A stretch of 64,000 bases of DNA from Desulfomarina profundi (lineage in GTDB: Bacteria > Desulfobacterota > Desulfobulbia > Desulfobulbales > Desulfocapsaceae). The number at the start of each line of letters is the position of its first letter. Position 1 is the first letter of the stretch. Below the pieces are notes generated by a model that saw only the letters and a program-made list of their open reading frames with translations, searched no databases and was not told the DNA's origin. The stretch is from positions 1,074,501 to 1,138,500 of the forward strand of contig NZ_AP024086.1 of NCBI RefSeq assembly GCF_019703855.1, written 5' to 3'. Made by a program: the position numbers and the translations under genes. Below, in pieces: positions 33,466-41,971 of this stretch.

Positions 33466-33620
33466 TTGACTTATGTCTTTCTCGGTAACCTGTTTAAAAT
33501 CCCTGGTCTTAAACCTGGATCAGTGGGCGGACGCGCCGCAGGACGACAAGTGTTTTTTGAATCAACTGGATCTTCAGTATATTACTTATGGCAAAATTAC
33601 AAAGTCGTCACGGTTTCAGG

Positions 33621-34208
33621 TTAATACCTGAATTCAATTGTCTGCCAGTCGGTTTTTACATCCCACCAGGACAGGAATGGCAGTATATTGTGAAGACTTA
33701 AGGGAAGTGTTTTACGGTAAAGATCGGCTTTGATTCTGATTTTATAGAGATTGTCGGGGATGAGCTGTCCCAGCTCCACGACCTTGGCTCCATTTATTTC
33801 GTTTATGACTTTCTGTGCTTCGAAAAGTGAACGAAAGGTGTGAGTTTTATTTTTTTCTTCTTCAAGGGTCACCTTGTAGGATTCTTTGAGCGTGTCAAAT
33901 TCCATTGTATGTTGCAATGTTATGGATGAAATCATTTCGTCCGGCCAGTTTTTCGCAGTTTTATACAGTTCGATATAGAAGGTGAAGTGAAGGGGAATAC
34001 CACTGTGCAGAACTTCTATCATCTCTGAATTAAAGCTGTTCTTTAATGTTCCAAAAAGAATGAGATGGGTTTCGGAAGTTGTTGCGGTCAGCTCTTCTAT
34101 GGTTACTGCAGATTTTGAACTGTCATCAGCTGTCAGGTTGGGAATGTGGAAATAAAAGGTAAGAAAAAAAAGCAGACAGAACAAAAATATAAGTGGTTTC
34201 AGAGTCAT
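33621..34208 (-). CDS. DUF4390 protein, secreted
   Basis: About 195 residues from the ATG at 34208. A signal peptide or membrane anchor (residues 3-26) is followed by a beta-rich domain matching DUF4390: 'LILFGTLKNSFNSEMIEVLHSGIPLHFTFYIEL' in parts, and a C-terminal 'LPFLSWWDVKTDW'. DUF4390 genes commonly precede ntrYX in Desulfobacterota, so it may help NtrY sense an envelope signal, which is inference. The longer frame to 34280 looks non-coding. Confidence 0.82.
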   Translation of the reverse strand: MTLKPLIFLFCLLFFLTFYFHIPNLTADDSSKSAVTIEELTATTSETHLILFGTLKNSFNSEMIEVLHSGIPLHFTFYIELYKTAKNWPDEMISSITLQHTMEFDTLKESYKVTLEEEKNKTHTFRSLFEAQKVINEINGAKVVELGQLIPDNLYKIRIKADLYRKTLPLSLHNILPFLSWWDVKTDWQTIEFRY

Positions 34209-34351
34209 AATTATATATAAAACAAACAGCCGATGGGCCGGATGAGGGTATATTGAATTTGAGGTATGAATAGACCACAATTTACCTGAAATGGCAGGTG
34301 TTGTCCATCACTTGACAGGGGAAATTAAATGATAATTGTCGTTGAACATCA

Positions 34352-34392
34352 GTTCGCACATTTTTCATAAACACTGTGTTCATTTGTAAATA
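34352..34392 (+). repeat. Partial relative of the 225-bp element
   Basis: The stretch CGCACATTTTTCATAAACAC and the next 20 bases resemble the left end of the MITE-like element (CGCATTTCTCATGAACATTG and on) with a few changes. It lies in the divergent gap between the DUF4390 and NifX-like genes. A weak Fur-like sequence (ATGATAAT at 34329-34336) is nearby but not convincing. Confidence 0.35.
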
Positions 34393-34460
34393 ACTCCATC
34401 GCTGATCTTGTCGGGTCGGCCATGGGGTGGGAGCTAGTGAAAAAAGGGAAGGAGAAAAAG

Positions 34461-34850
34461 ATGCGTGTAGCAATACCTGCAGTGAATCCGGGAGGTCTGA
34501 AAGCTGTCCGATCCGACCATTTCGGTCATTGTGATTTATTTACGGTGATTGATCTGGATGAATCAGGAGAAACAGTCAATATTGAAAATGTTGACAATGG
34601 AAAACATGAGGCAGGGGGATGCATGGTTCCGGTGCAGGTTCTGAAAGATGCGGGAGTGGAGGCAATAGTGGTAGGTGGTATGGGGGCCAGACCTATGCAG
34701 GGGTTTGCTGAGGCTGGTATTGATGTGTATTTCGCCGATCGAAACAGATTTGTGACCGTGGAAGAGGTACTGTTACAATTTATAAAAAATAAGCTGCCAC
34801 TTATGCACCCAGATCAGGTTTGCAGGGGATCAGGCAATTGCCACCACTGA
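34461..34850 (+). CDS. NifX/NifB-type iron-molybdenum cofactor-binding domain protein
   Basis: 129 residues from the ATG at 34461, preceded by GGAAGGAG. A single Nitro_FeMo-Co domain (PF02579) with 'DHFGHCDLFTVIDLDE', 'GGCMVPVQVLKDAGVEAIVVGGMGARP' in parts, and a C-terminal Cys/His tail (CRGSGNCHH) likely to bind metal. Family members carry Fe-S or FeMo-co precursors in the cytoplasm. Stand-alone copies beside DUF134 are common in sulfate reducers without linked nif genes, where the function is unknown. Confidence 0.87.
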   Translation: MRVAIPAVNPGGLKAVRSDHFGHCDLFTVIDLDESGETVNIENVDNGKHEAGGCMVPVQVLKDAGVEAIVVGGMGARPMQGFAEAGIDVYFADRNRFVTVEEVLLQFIKNKLPLMHPDQVCRGSGNCHH

Positions 34851-35018
34851 GTGGTTGAATTTTTAGGTTGAAGTCTGTATAAAAGGCAGAGAGTAACGAA
34901 CGTATGTCCATAAATGGCTTTTTCGCCCGCCTTCTTTACCGCTACGAAAAATTTCATTTTCGGACAAAAAGTAACGAATCGTTTTGGAGTTTGTTGTTAA
35001 ATTCAATCACTGATTATT

Positions 35019-35315
35019 ATGTCACCAAGACCAAAAAAGCTGAGAAGGTGCCGGGGGAAGTTCTGTGGACTTGCCTTTAAACCTACCGGAACGCCCTTAA
35101 CGGAGCTGGAACAGATACCGCTCCACAGGGATGAACTTGAGGCGTTGCGGTTGTGCGATGGCAAGGGGCTGACCCAGGAGGAAACCGGCAGGAGTATGGG
35201 GGTTTCCCGGGGGACTATCCAGCGGATAATTACTGCTGCCAGAAAAAAAACGGCCAGGGCCCTGACTGAAGGAGCAGCCCTCGTCTTTGTCGATGAAGAG
35301 GAAAAGGAGTCTTAA
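35019..35315 (+). CDS. DUF134 (UPF0251) DNA-binding protein
   Basis: 98 residues. It starts with a Cys-rich basic segment (RPKKLRRCRGKFCG) and contains a sigma-70 region 4-like helix-turn-helix: 'RDELEALRLCDGKGLTQEETGRSMGVSRGTIQRII' in two parts. UPF0251 proteins are predicted regulators and often neighbour NifX-like proteins, as here 168 bases upstream. It may regulate that gene. The gap 34851-35018 has a sequence (TTTTTCGCCCGCCTTCTTTA) related to repeats at 37216 and 53330. Confidence 0.87.
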   Translation: MSPRPKKLRRCRGKFCGLAFKPTGTPLTELEQIPLHRDELEALRLCDGKGLTQEETGRSMGVSRGTIQRIITAARKKTARALTEGAALVFVDEEEKES

Positions 35316-35539
35316 TTTTCCCCTGAATAGTTTGTTGAACGAACTACCTATTCTCGGATAAGCTCTTGGTGTTGTCGCATCAAAGCGGCTCTGACACTTA
35401 TTACTTGTCCTTTTTCGTGCCTTTCCTCCATACGACTTGAGCACACAACACAACTATGCGCCTCAAGCCGTGCCTCGCAGCCACAAAAACTCCCGGCGCA
35501 ATACGGCACAAATTCAGGCTGATGCGAAATCACTAGCGA
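35316..35539. other. Gap with dispersed repeat, convergent end region
   Basis: 224 bases between the ends of the DUF134 and prfC genes. CCTATTCTCGGATAAGCTCTT (first 20 bases from 35347) resembles CCTATTCTCGAACAAGCTCC at 53429, so a shared repeat is present. A 61-codon minus-strand frame has Cys-rich sequence but no RBS or family and is not called. Confidence 0.35.
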
Positions 35540-37135
35540 TTATATGTTTTCCCGTGTTTTATCAAAGGTGATTGTCGGCCATTTTTCCATAAAATAATTG
35601 AGCATCCACTCACTCTGGGCAAGATAAGTTAAAAATCCCTCTGAGTCTCGGGCAAGAGATGCCTGATTTTTACGTTCAAATTCCGCAAAAGCTTTTTTGT
35701 CTTCACAGCGAACCCACCTGGCAGCCTGGTAGTCCACGTTTTCATAGATGGCATCAACTCCATATTCATTTTTCAGGCGTGCCATGGTTACTTCAAACTG
35801 GAGAACACCAACTGCACCCATGATATAATCTGAGCCGATAAGGGGGCGAAAAACCTGGATTGCCCCTTCTTCGGCCAATTGTACCAGTCCTTTCTGCAGC
35901 TGTTTCATCTTGAGCGGATTTTTCAGAAGTACACGGCGGAAATGCTCTGGGGCAAAATTGGGTATCCCCGTAAATTTCAATTCTTCCTTCGGAGTAAAGG
36001 TATCACCGATTTTTATTGTACCATGGTTATGGAGGCCTATAATATCACCAGGCCAGGCTTCCTGGACATTTTCCCGTTCCTGGGCCATGAAAATAGTGGC
36101 ATTCGCGAGGGTAATATCCTTTCCAAGCCGGTGATGTCTGACTTTCATTCCCCTGGTAAATTTTCCGGAACAGATGCGAAAGAAGGCGATTCTGTCCCGG
36201 TGGGCCGGGTTCATATTGGCTTGAATTTTGAAAACAAAACCTGAGAAGGCTTCTTCCGCCGGAGAAACTTCTCTGGTCACGGTTTGCCGAGGCCCCGGGG
36301 GAGGGGCCATTTCAACAAAACAATCCAGCATTTCCTGTACACCAAAATTGTTAATGGCGCTGCCGAAGAAGACGGGGGTCTGGCTGGCATTGAGGTAATG
36401 ATCGTATTCAAACGGATTAGCCGCACCTTCCAGCAGTTCGATATCATCGCGTAGTTCATCCGCCTGTTCTCCAAGCAGCTCATCTACCTTCGGGTCCGAG
36501 AGATCTTCAATTAAAAACCCCTGTTCATTGAGTGTAGCCTGGCCAGGGGTAAAGAGATGCAGGGTCTTATGGTGAATATTATAGACACCCTTAAACGTTT
36601 TTCCCATACCGATTGGCCAGGAAAGGGGAGTACATTCGATCTGTAGTTTTTCCTCAATTTCTCCCATTATATCCAGCGGGGTCAAACCTTCTCTGTCAAG
36701 TTTGTTGATAAAGGTAATGATGGGTGTGTTGCGCATCCTGCAGACTTCCATCAGCTTTTCCGTCTGGTTTTCCACACCCTTGGCACTGTCAATTACCATA
36801 ATGGCGGAATCTACAGCCGTCAGCACCCTGTAGGTGTCTTCGGAGAAATCCTGGTGACCGGGAGTATCCAGGAGATTAACTTCATAATCCTTGTAGGTGA
36901 ACTTCATAACCGAGGTGGTAACCGAGATACCACGCTCCTGCTCGATAGCCATCCAGTCACTTGTCGCGTGTCTCTCCACTTTCCGTGATTTGACGGCACC
37001 TGCCATATTGATGGCTCCACCGAACAGCAGCAGTTTTTCAGTCAGTGTAGTTTTTCCTGCGTCGGGATGGCTGATAATGCCGAAAGTGCGTCGTCTGGTT
37101 ATTTCCCTGAGGAGTTGTTTACTCATGGTATTCAA
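35540..37135 (-). CDS. prfC: Peptide chain release factor 3
   Basis: 531 residues. Translation-factor GTPase with P-loop [11 protein letters not shown], switch [16 protein letters not shown] and NKLDREG, followed by the beta-barrel and RF3 C-terminal domains ('EGAIQVFRP', '[15 protein letters not shown]'). RF3 removes RF1/RF2 from ribosomes after release. The ATG at 37135 is used; an internal ATG three codons later is equally possible. It is monocistronic. Confidence 0.95.
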   Translation of the reverse strand: MNTMSKQLLREITRRRTFGIISHPDAGKTTLTEKLLLFGGAINMAGAVKSRKVERHATSDWMAIEQERGISVTTSVMKFTYKDYEVNLLDTPGHQDFSEDTYRVLTAVDSAIMVIDSAKGVENQTEKLMEVCRMRNTPIITFINKLDREGLTPLDIMGEIEEKLQIECTPLSWPIGMGKTFKGVYNIHHKTLHLFTPGQATLNEQGFLIEDLSDPKVDELLGEQADELRDDIELLEGAANPFEYDHYLNASQTPVFFGSAINNFGVQEMLDCFVEMAPPPGPRQTVTREVSPAEEAFSGFVFKIQANMNPAHRDRIAFFRICSGKFTRGMKVRHHRLGKDITLANATIFMAQERENVQEAWPGDIIGLHNHGTIKIGDTFTPKEELKFTGIPNFAPEHFRRVLLKNPLKMKQLQKGLVQLAEEGAIQVFRPLIGSDYIMGAVGVLQFEVTMARLKNEYGVDAIYENVDYQAARWVRCEDKKAFAEFERKNQASLARDSEGFLTYLAQSEWMLNYFMEKWPTITFDKTRENI

Positions 37136-37489
37136 AATATGACTTTAATTTATACAGTGACTTTATTATAAGGACAATGATCCGAAATCATGATCAGTCA
37201 GTGTGTAGTCGGAAATGATCTTTTCGCCCGATTTCTGCGTTGTTATGAAAAATAAAAAGTTTACATATGACCAATATGCTATGTTTTTATTTTCCATTCT
37301 CCTGGAACTCGGATGAAAAATCTCGTTTCCGGACGGACACCGGTTTCATGGCATGGGTCCAGAAACATGAGAAAACTGAGAAGAATATGCTTTTTTTATA
37401 ATATTGCAACCTAAATCCTTAACCAGGTAGTTACTCTGTCGTTAATAAAAGTGGGATTTGGGGTATCAACATTTAGCCAGAGAGAGAAG
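37136..37489. other. Divergent gap between prfC and rfbB with repeat remnants
   Basis: 354 bases. From 37216 a stretch TTTTCGCCCGATTTCTGCG and a later GATGAAAAATCTCGTTTCC recall repeats at 34921 and 53330. AACCTAAATCCTTAACC at 37405 is a degenerate copy of the CCTGAATCCTGCA repeat. The two promoters must lie here but no clear hexamer pair was settled. Confidence 0.35.
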
Positions 37490-38560
37490 ATGGAAACAAA
37501 ACGAACACTTCTTGTGACCGGTGGTTGTGGTTTTATCGGCGCAAATTTTGTGCGGCTTGTCAATCGACAGTTTCCCCATTGGCGGGTTGTGAATCTCGAT
37601 AAGCTGACCTATGCCGGAAACCTCAAAAATCTGCAGGGACTTGAAGAAGGGGCGAATTATCGATTTCTCAGGGGAGATATCTGTGACGGGGAGATGATGG
37701 AGCTGATTTTCAGAGAGGAGAGAATTGATACCGTCGTTCATTTTGCCGCCGAATCCCATGTCGACAGGTCAATTACGGGGCCCCAGTCCTTTATTCAGAC
37801 CAATATTGTCGGAACATTTACCCTGTTGGAGGCGGCCAGGAAATACTGGCTCAATGGTGACAGAAAGAAGGAATGTTGTTTTCTTCATGTGAGTACCGAC
37901 GAGGTTTATGGATCTCTCGGAGAAACAGGGTATTTTACGGAGGAGACACCTTTTGATCCCCGCTCTCCCTATTCGGCTTCAAAGGCGTCTTCAGACCACC
38001 TGGTCAAAGCCTATTTCCACACTTACGGCCTGCCAGTAAAGATTACAAACTGCTCAAATAATTACGGCCCCTACCAGTTCCCGGAAAAGCTTATTCCCCT
38101 TGTGTTCAATAACGGTATGAAGGGGAAATCCCTCCCGGTATACGGAGATGGAAAAAATGTGCGGGACTGGCTTTATGTGCAGGATCATTGTGAAGCCATT
38201 ATTGAGGTCGTACGAAAGGGAAAAACAGGGCAGTGTTATAATATCGGCGGGAACAATGAAAAGCAGAACCTGGAAGTTGTTACCCTGATCTGTGACATTC
38301 TCGACAGCAAACTTGGGCGGCCTGTCAACGGGAAGCCGCGCAGATCCCTGATCACTTTTGTTAAAGACAGGCTCGGGCACGACAGAAGATACGCCATAGA
38401 TGCTTCCAGAATAAAGGATGAGCTGGGCTGGGAGCCGAAGGTCAGTTTCGAAGAAGGAATGGAAAAAACAGTTGACTGGTACCTGGCTAATCAGACGTGG
38501 GTTGATGAGATTGTGGATGGTTCTTATCAGCAATATTACGAAAAGATGTATACTGTGTGA
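37490..38560 (+). CDS. rfbB: dTDP-glucose 4,6-dehydratase
   Basis: 356 residues from the ATG at 37490 (METKRTLLVTGG). Extended SDR fold: NAD motif TGGCGFIGANFV, VHFAAESHVDRSI, catalytic STDEVYGSLG, and YSASKASSDHL with Tyr and Lys. It converts dTDP-glucose to dTDP-4-keto-6-deoxyglucose in rhamnose synthesis for surface polysaccharides. It is followed directly by rfbC. The rfbA and rfbD genes are not in the window. Confidence 0.95.
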   Translation: METKRTLLVTGGCGFIGANFVRLVNRQFPHWRVVNLDKLTYAGNLKNLQGLEEGANYRFLRGDICDGEMMELIFREERIDTVVHFAAESHVDRSITGPQSFIQTNIVGTFTLLEAARKYWLNGDRKKECCFLHVSTDEVYGSLGETGYFTEETPFDPRSPYSASKASSDHLVKAYFHTYGLPVKITNCSNNYGPYQFPEKLIPLVFNNGMKGKSLPVYGDGKNVRDWLYVQDHCEAIIEVVRKGKTGQCYNIGGNNEKQNLEVVTLICDILDSKLGRPVNGKPRRSLITFVKDRLGHDRRYAIDASRIKDELGWEPKVSFEEGMEKTVDWYLANQTWVDEIVDGSYQQYYEKMYTV

Positions 38561-38562
38561 AA

Positions 38563-39111
38563 ATGAAAATAATAAAAACGGACATACCCGAGGTCCTTGT
38601 TATTCAACCCAGGGTTTTCAGTGATGATCGAGGATTTTTCTTTGAGAGTTTCAATGAGAGGAAATGGCGGGAGCAGACTGGATTGACATGCAATTTTGTC
38701 CAGGATAATCACTCGAAATCTGATCATGGAGTTTTACGTGGGATACATTATCAGATCCAACAGGCCCAGGGGAAACTGGTAAGGGTTGTTGAGGGTGAGG
38801 TCTTTGATGTGGCTGTCGATCTGCGCAGGAATTCCCCTACTTTCGGGAAATGGGTCGGGGAGTTCCTGAGTGCCGAGAATTTCAAACAGTTTTGGATTCC
38901 TGAAGGGTTTGGTCATGCCTTTGTTGTTCTTTCAGAGAGTGCGCAGTTCCTGTATAGGACTACTGATTTCTGGGCACCTGAACATGAGCGATGCATTGTC
39001 TGGAATGATCCCGATCTGAATATTGACTGGCCCTTTAAATTTATACCTGTGCTTTCAGAAAAAGATGCGGACGGCACATTCTTTAAAGATGCTGAGCTTT
39101 ATGAACTCTGA
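38563..39111 (+). CDS. rfbC: dTDP-4-dehydrorhamnose 3,5-epimerase
   Basis: 182 residues. RmlC cupin fold with DDRGFFFESFN, 'VQDNHSKSDHGVLRGIHYQ' (catalytic His) and 'FWIPEGFGHAFVVLSE'. It epimerises the product of RfbB. The ATG at 38563 matches the usual MKIIKTDIP start; a GTG at 38557, overlapping the rfbB stop, is an alternative. The pair forms an operon. Confidence 0.94.
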   Translation: MKIIKTDIPEVLVIQPRVFSDDRGFFFESFNERKWREQTGLTCNFVQDNHSKSDHGVLRGIHYQIQQAQGKLVRVVEGEVFDVAVDLRRNSPTFGKWVGEFLSAENFKQFWIPEGFGHAFVVLSESAQFLYRTTDFWAPEHERCIVWNDPDLNIDWPFKFIPVLSEKDADGTFFKDAELYEL

Positions 39112-39202
39112 TTATCAATTGAATTCAGCGGGATTGGAGATGTATCTGTATTGAGTCGTATGTAATCAGATTATGAACATTTCCTGAACCAGGAGCAGAT
39201 AA

Positions 39203-39418
39203 ATGGGGAAAATAAGTGCAATTTGTGTGATGCTGTTGCTTGGTGGTTGTGCCTCGTTCAGTGGGAAACCGGAAACGGTGATTCTCCGGAATCCCCAAAC
39301 AATGGAATTTGTAAACTGTGAAGTGAGCAAGTGGGAAACGGAAAGCTCATACAAGGCCAACGAACAGTGTGTGAAGGACTATGAGGCCAAAGGCTTTGTG
39401 GTGTGGGGGAAACGCTAA
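39203..39418 (+). CDS. Small lipoprotein
   Basis: 71 residues. The leader ends in the lipobox LLGGC with Cys16. The mature part of about 55 residues is polar, has two further Cys (FVNCEVSKW and NEQCVKDYE) that could form a disulfide, and ends GFVVWGKR. A good RBS (AGGAG, 39191-39195) supports it. Similar small lipoproteins are widespread in proteobacteria with no known role. The stop overlaps that of the convergent dCache-AlbA_2 gene by four bases (CTAA). Confidence 0.8.
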   Translation: MGKISAICVMLLLGGCASFSGKPETVILRNPQTMEFVNCEVSKWETESSYKANEQCVKDYEAKGFVVWGKR

Positions 39419-40962
39419 TCTCCTGAGAGGTCTATGGTGTGATCCTGGGTAACATAGCGAACGGTCTGGGAAGGTGTGAGTTTCGCAGACGACGGTCCGG
39501 AGCGCACATAAAATTCTTCATTTTTACCTATATGGAGGAAAATCGGTGTTGAAGCTGGAGAGCATTCTATCAGCAGGGCTTCCTTGTCTTCAATTTCAAC
39601 CAGGGTTGTTTCTATAAATCTTGAGAATTCAGCGCCAATATGGTGATTGATAAGGTTTTTGACATGAAGAAGACACTTGTCCCTGTTTTCAAAATTGTCT
39701 TTTTCCAGCCCTGTGAGTTCTCCGTTATCATTGACACCTATAAGCAATGTTCCGCCTCTGGTATTCAAAAAGGCAACAACAGTTTTAAGCCACGCCAGTT
39801 CAATTTCCTTGCCGTTTTTATCTGTTTTCAGATTGAAACGGACTGTTGATTTAAATTCAATCTCAGGCCCTTCCCCCCGGTTGATTGCCTCATTGAGTCG
39901 TACAATCGGAGTCTTATTTTTTTTCTTTCGCTGGTGGGTCTTCATAAAGAGTAGATAGACCAGCCCTGTTCCGGCAAGAGCGATCAGCAGGTCGAAAAAA
40001 TCGATTTGAAACAATTTGGCATTGATCTGGCTCATAAACTGTTTTTCAGGTGCTGCCACCCCAAGCCAGAAATTAGGGTGATCCGTGTTCAGGGGTTGCA
40101 GCGATGCAAGCCATGGCTGCTTACCCTTGAGGAACTGGACAACCTGGTTTCTTGGCTGCCCTGAATCGTTCCATTTGTGGATAAGGATATCCAGCAGTTC
40201 ATTTTTCTGGGAGATTTCATCAGAGTTGCTTGAGATATACGTGTTTTCGGAAGAGTTGATAAGAAAGACGATTCCGGAATATTTCTTATTTCTGATGGAA
40301 AGGAATTTTTCTATATTGGCAAGGGGAATATTGAGTCCGAAGACTGAATAGACCTGGGAACCATTATGTTTCCAGGAAACAGAGGTGGTGACTCCTTTTT
40401 CCTTTGAGTAAATGAATGTTCGCACCGGGGTGATATGGATGCGATTTTTTTTGTCAGGAGTAAAAAACCAGCTCATCTGCCGGGGATCATAGTCGTCAGT
40501 TTTTTTCCATGTTTTCAATTCCTTATCCACGGTCTGCCATTCGGCAAAATGAAGCGTCCGGGGAGTACTTTTTAAATCATGTGAATACCTGGTTATTGTC
40601 CTTTGGCCATCCTTGTAGAGAAAATATTCGTCCCCCATGCTGTTGGCCAGGACAAGACTGTTGATGATGGTCTTGTTTTCAAGAAGAGGGAAGAACAGTT
40701 TATTAAGATCGTGGATGTTTTCGTAGTGAAGAGCGCCATTTGCTCCCCACTCCCTTACAATATTGAGTTGTTCCGTGATTGAGGCAAAAAATACCCGTAT
40801 TTCACCCAGTTCGACATTGCTTATTTCTGAGATCAACGTTGGCGCAATTTCTGTTTTGATTTTCAGGTATTGATAGATATTGATACCGGCCAGGAAAAAG
40901 ATGAAACTTGTGGCCAGCAGAAAAATCTTTTTCATCAGACTGATTTTTGTCATATTCAGCAT
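39415..40962 (-). CDS. Membrane-bound dCache sensor fused to a Schlafen/AlbA_2 domain
   Basis: 515 residues. TM helix 12-32; an extracytoplasmic domain 40-318 with Cache-like features (LVLANSMGDEYFLYKDG, 'WFFTPDKKNRIHITPVR', 'PNFWLGVAAPEKQFM'); TM helix 321-341 followed by a basic stop (HQRKKKNK); then a cytoplasmic AlbA_2/Schlafen-type domain 365-505 with EIEFKST (Glu367, Glu369, Lys371), 'VVAFLNTRGGTLLIGVNDNGELTGLE' in parts and EFYVRSG. AlbA_2 domains bind nucleic acid or act as RNases, usually in soluble regulators. Here the domain takes the place of a kinase or cyclase. The SBP lipoprotein gene ends 58 bases upstream. Start could also be Met4 or Met10. Confidence 0.8.
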   Translation of the reverse strand: MLNMTKISLMKKIFLLATSFIFFLAGINIYQYLKIKTEIAPTLISEISNVELGEIRVFFASITEQLNIVREWGANGALHYENIHDLNKLFFPLLENKTIINSLVLANSMGDEYFLYKDGQRTITRYSHDLKSTPRTLHFAEWQTVDKELKTWKKTDDYDPRQMSWFFTPDKKNRIHITPVRTFIYSKEKGVTTSVSWKHNGSQVYSVFGLNIPLANIEKFLSIRNKKYSGIVFLINSSENTYISSNSDEISQKNELLDILIHKWNDSGQPRNQVVQFLKGKQPWLASLQPLNTDHPNFWLGVAAPEKQFMSQINAKLFQIDFFDLLIALAGTGLVYLLFMKTHQRKKKNKTPIVRLNEAINRGEGPEIEFKSTVRFNLKTDKNGKEIELAWLKTVVAFLNTRGGTLLIGVNDNGELTGLEKDNFENRDKCLLHVKNLINHHIGAEFSRFIETTLVEIEDKEALLIECSPASTPIFLHIGKNEEFYVRSGPSSAKLTPSQTVRYVTQDHTIDLSGD

Positions 40963-41020
40963 ACTTCTGAATCCGTGACGGTTTTTTTATTTTTATATGG
41001 TAGGGGGCCTCAGGAGGAAA

Positions 41021-41803
41021 TCATGGTTGATAATATGGTACCCACTGCTGTATTAACGGGACGAGATTTCCGGTCCGGGTAAGACTTTTAAGATAATTAT
41101 TGGCATTTTCAAGTAAATTTCCGTTGTCGGGACGAATTGCCCAGGCCAGGGATTCTTTTGTCAGGAGAATATGGGTGGGAATGAGTCCTTTGTCTGCATA
41201 TTTTGAGGCGAGATACAGATTCTGGGGCAGATCGTAGATTAAGGCATCAATTTTCTTTTCCAGCAGTGCCTTTACACCATCGGTTGAAACAGGATAAATT
41301 TTTCGTGCGCCTTTTGCCTTGATATCCTGGATGAAAAGGTCTCCGGTGGTACCGGCTACTGTACCAAGCCTCACCTGAGGATTGAGCAGGTCCGAAATGG
41401 ATCCGTCAAACCTGTTTCTGTCTGTTCTGCGGATAAGGGCAATTTGGCCGGAAACCATATATGGAGTGGAAAAACGGATTTGATACCTGCGGAGTTCGGT
41501 AATCGTCATACCGGACATTATAATATCAATTTTACCCCGTAGGAGTGAAGAGATCTGATCTTTCCAGGGGAGTTGCACCAATTTCAGCTTTTTGCCTGTA
41601 AATCTGGCCAACCCCTCGGCAAAACTGACTTCAAGACCTGTGATTTTCCCTCCCTGTCGGTAAGCAATGGGAGGAGAATTGGTTGATATGCCGACCCTGA
41701 GGAAATTATTCAGGTTTTCTTTTTTAACTGTTTTTTCGCTGACAAGACTGGTGCAGCCTGAAATTATAAAGAAAAGGAAAACAAGAAGAGTCAGGTTTTT
41801 CAT
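41021..41803 (-). CDS. Orphan solute-binding lipoprotein, SBP_bac_3 family
   Basis: 260 residues. Lipobox IISGC with Cys17. The mature part is a family 3 periplasmic binding protein: LRVGISTNSPPIAYRQGGKITGLE in two parts, 'LLRGKIDIIMSGMTITELRR' (the ligand-site Arg), 'LGTVAGTTGDLF' and 'VKALLEKKIDALIYDLP'. These bind polar amino acids or related compounds. No permease or ATPase gene is adjacent. Instead it is transcribed toward the dCache-AlbA_2 gene. It could present its ligand to that sensor or to the hybrid kinase upstream. Confidence 0.87.
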   Translation of the reverse strand: MKNLTLLVFLFFIISGCTSLVSEKTVKKENLNNFLRVGISTNSPPIAYRQGGKITGLEVSFAEGLARFTGKKLKLVQLPWKDQISSLLRGKIDIIMSGMTITELRRYQIRFSTPYMVSGQIALIRRTDRNRFDGSISDLLNPQVRLGTVAGTTGDLFIQDIKAKGARKIYPVSTDGVKALLEKKIDALIYDLPQNLYLASKYADKGLIPTHILLTKESLAWAIRPDNGNLLENANNYLKSLTRTGNLVPLIQQWVPYYQP

Positions 41804-41971
41804 AGTAGTTTTGAGGGATGGAGAAAAATTGCCAGGCTTATCAGACCTGTATCTGAATAAGCCTTGTTGCGGAAGAAATGCTGGTCAGGAACGATAGTAT
41901 TCCATGACTCTTATTTTTACAATCTTTTATGCCGGAATAAACAAAGAGAAAGATACAGTTGAAGGGGAGAG

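Noticed and set aside
34320-34345. Second Fur box before the NifX-like gene
   Set aside because: ATGATAAT is present but only about 11 of 19 consensus positions fit.
35348-35533. 61-codon Cys-rich frame on the minus strand
   Set aside because: No RBS and no family, and part of it is a sequence repeated in another non-coding gap.
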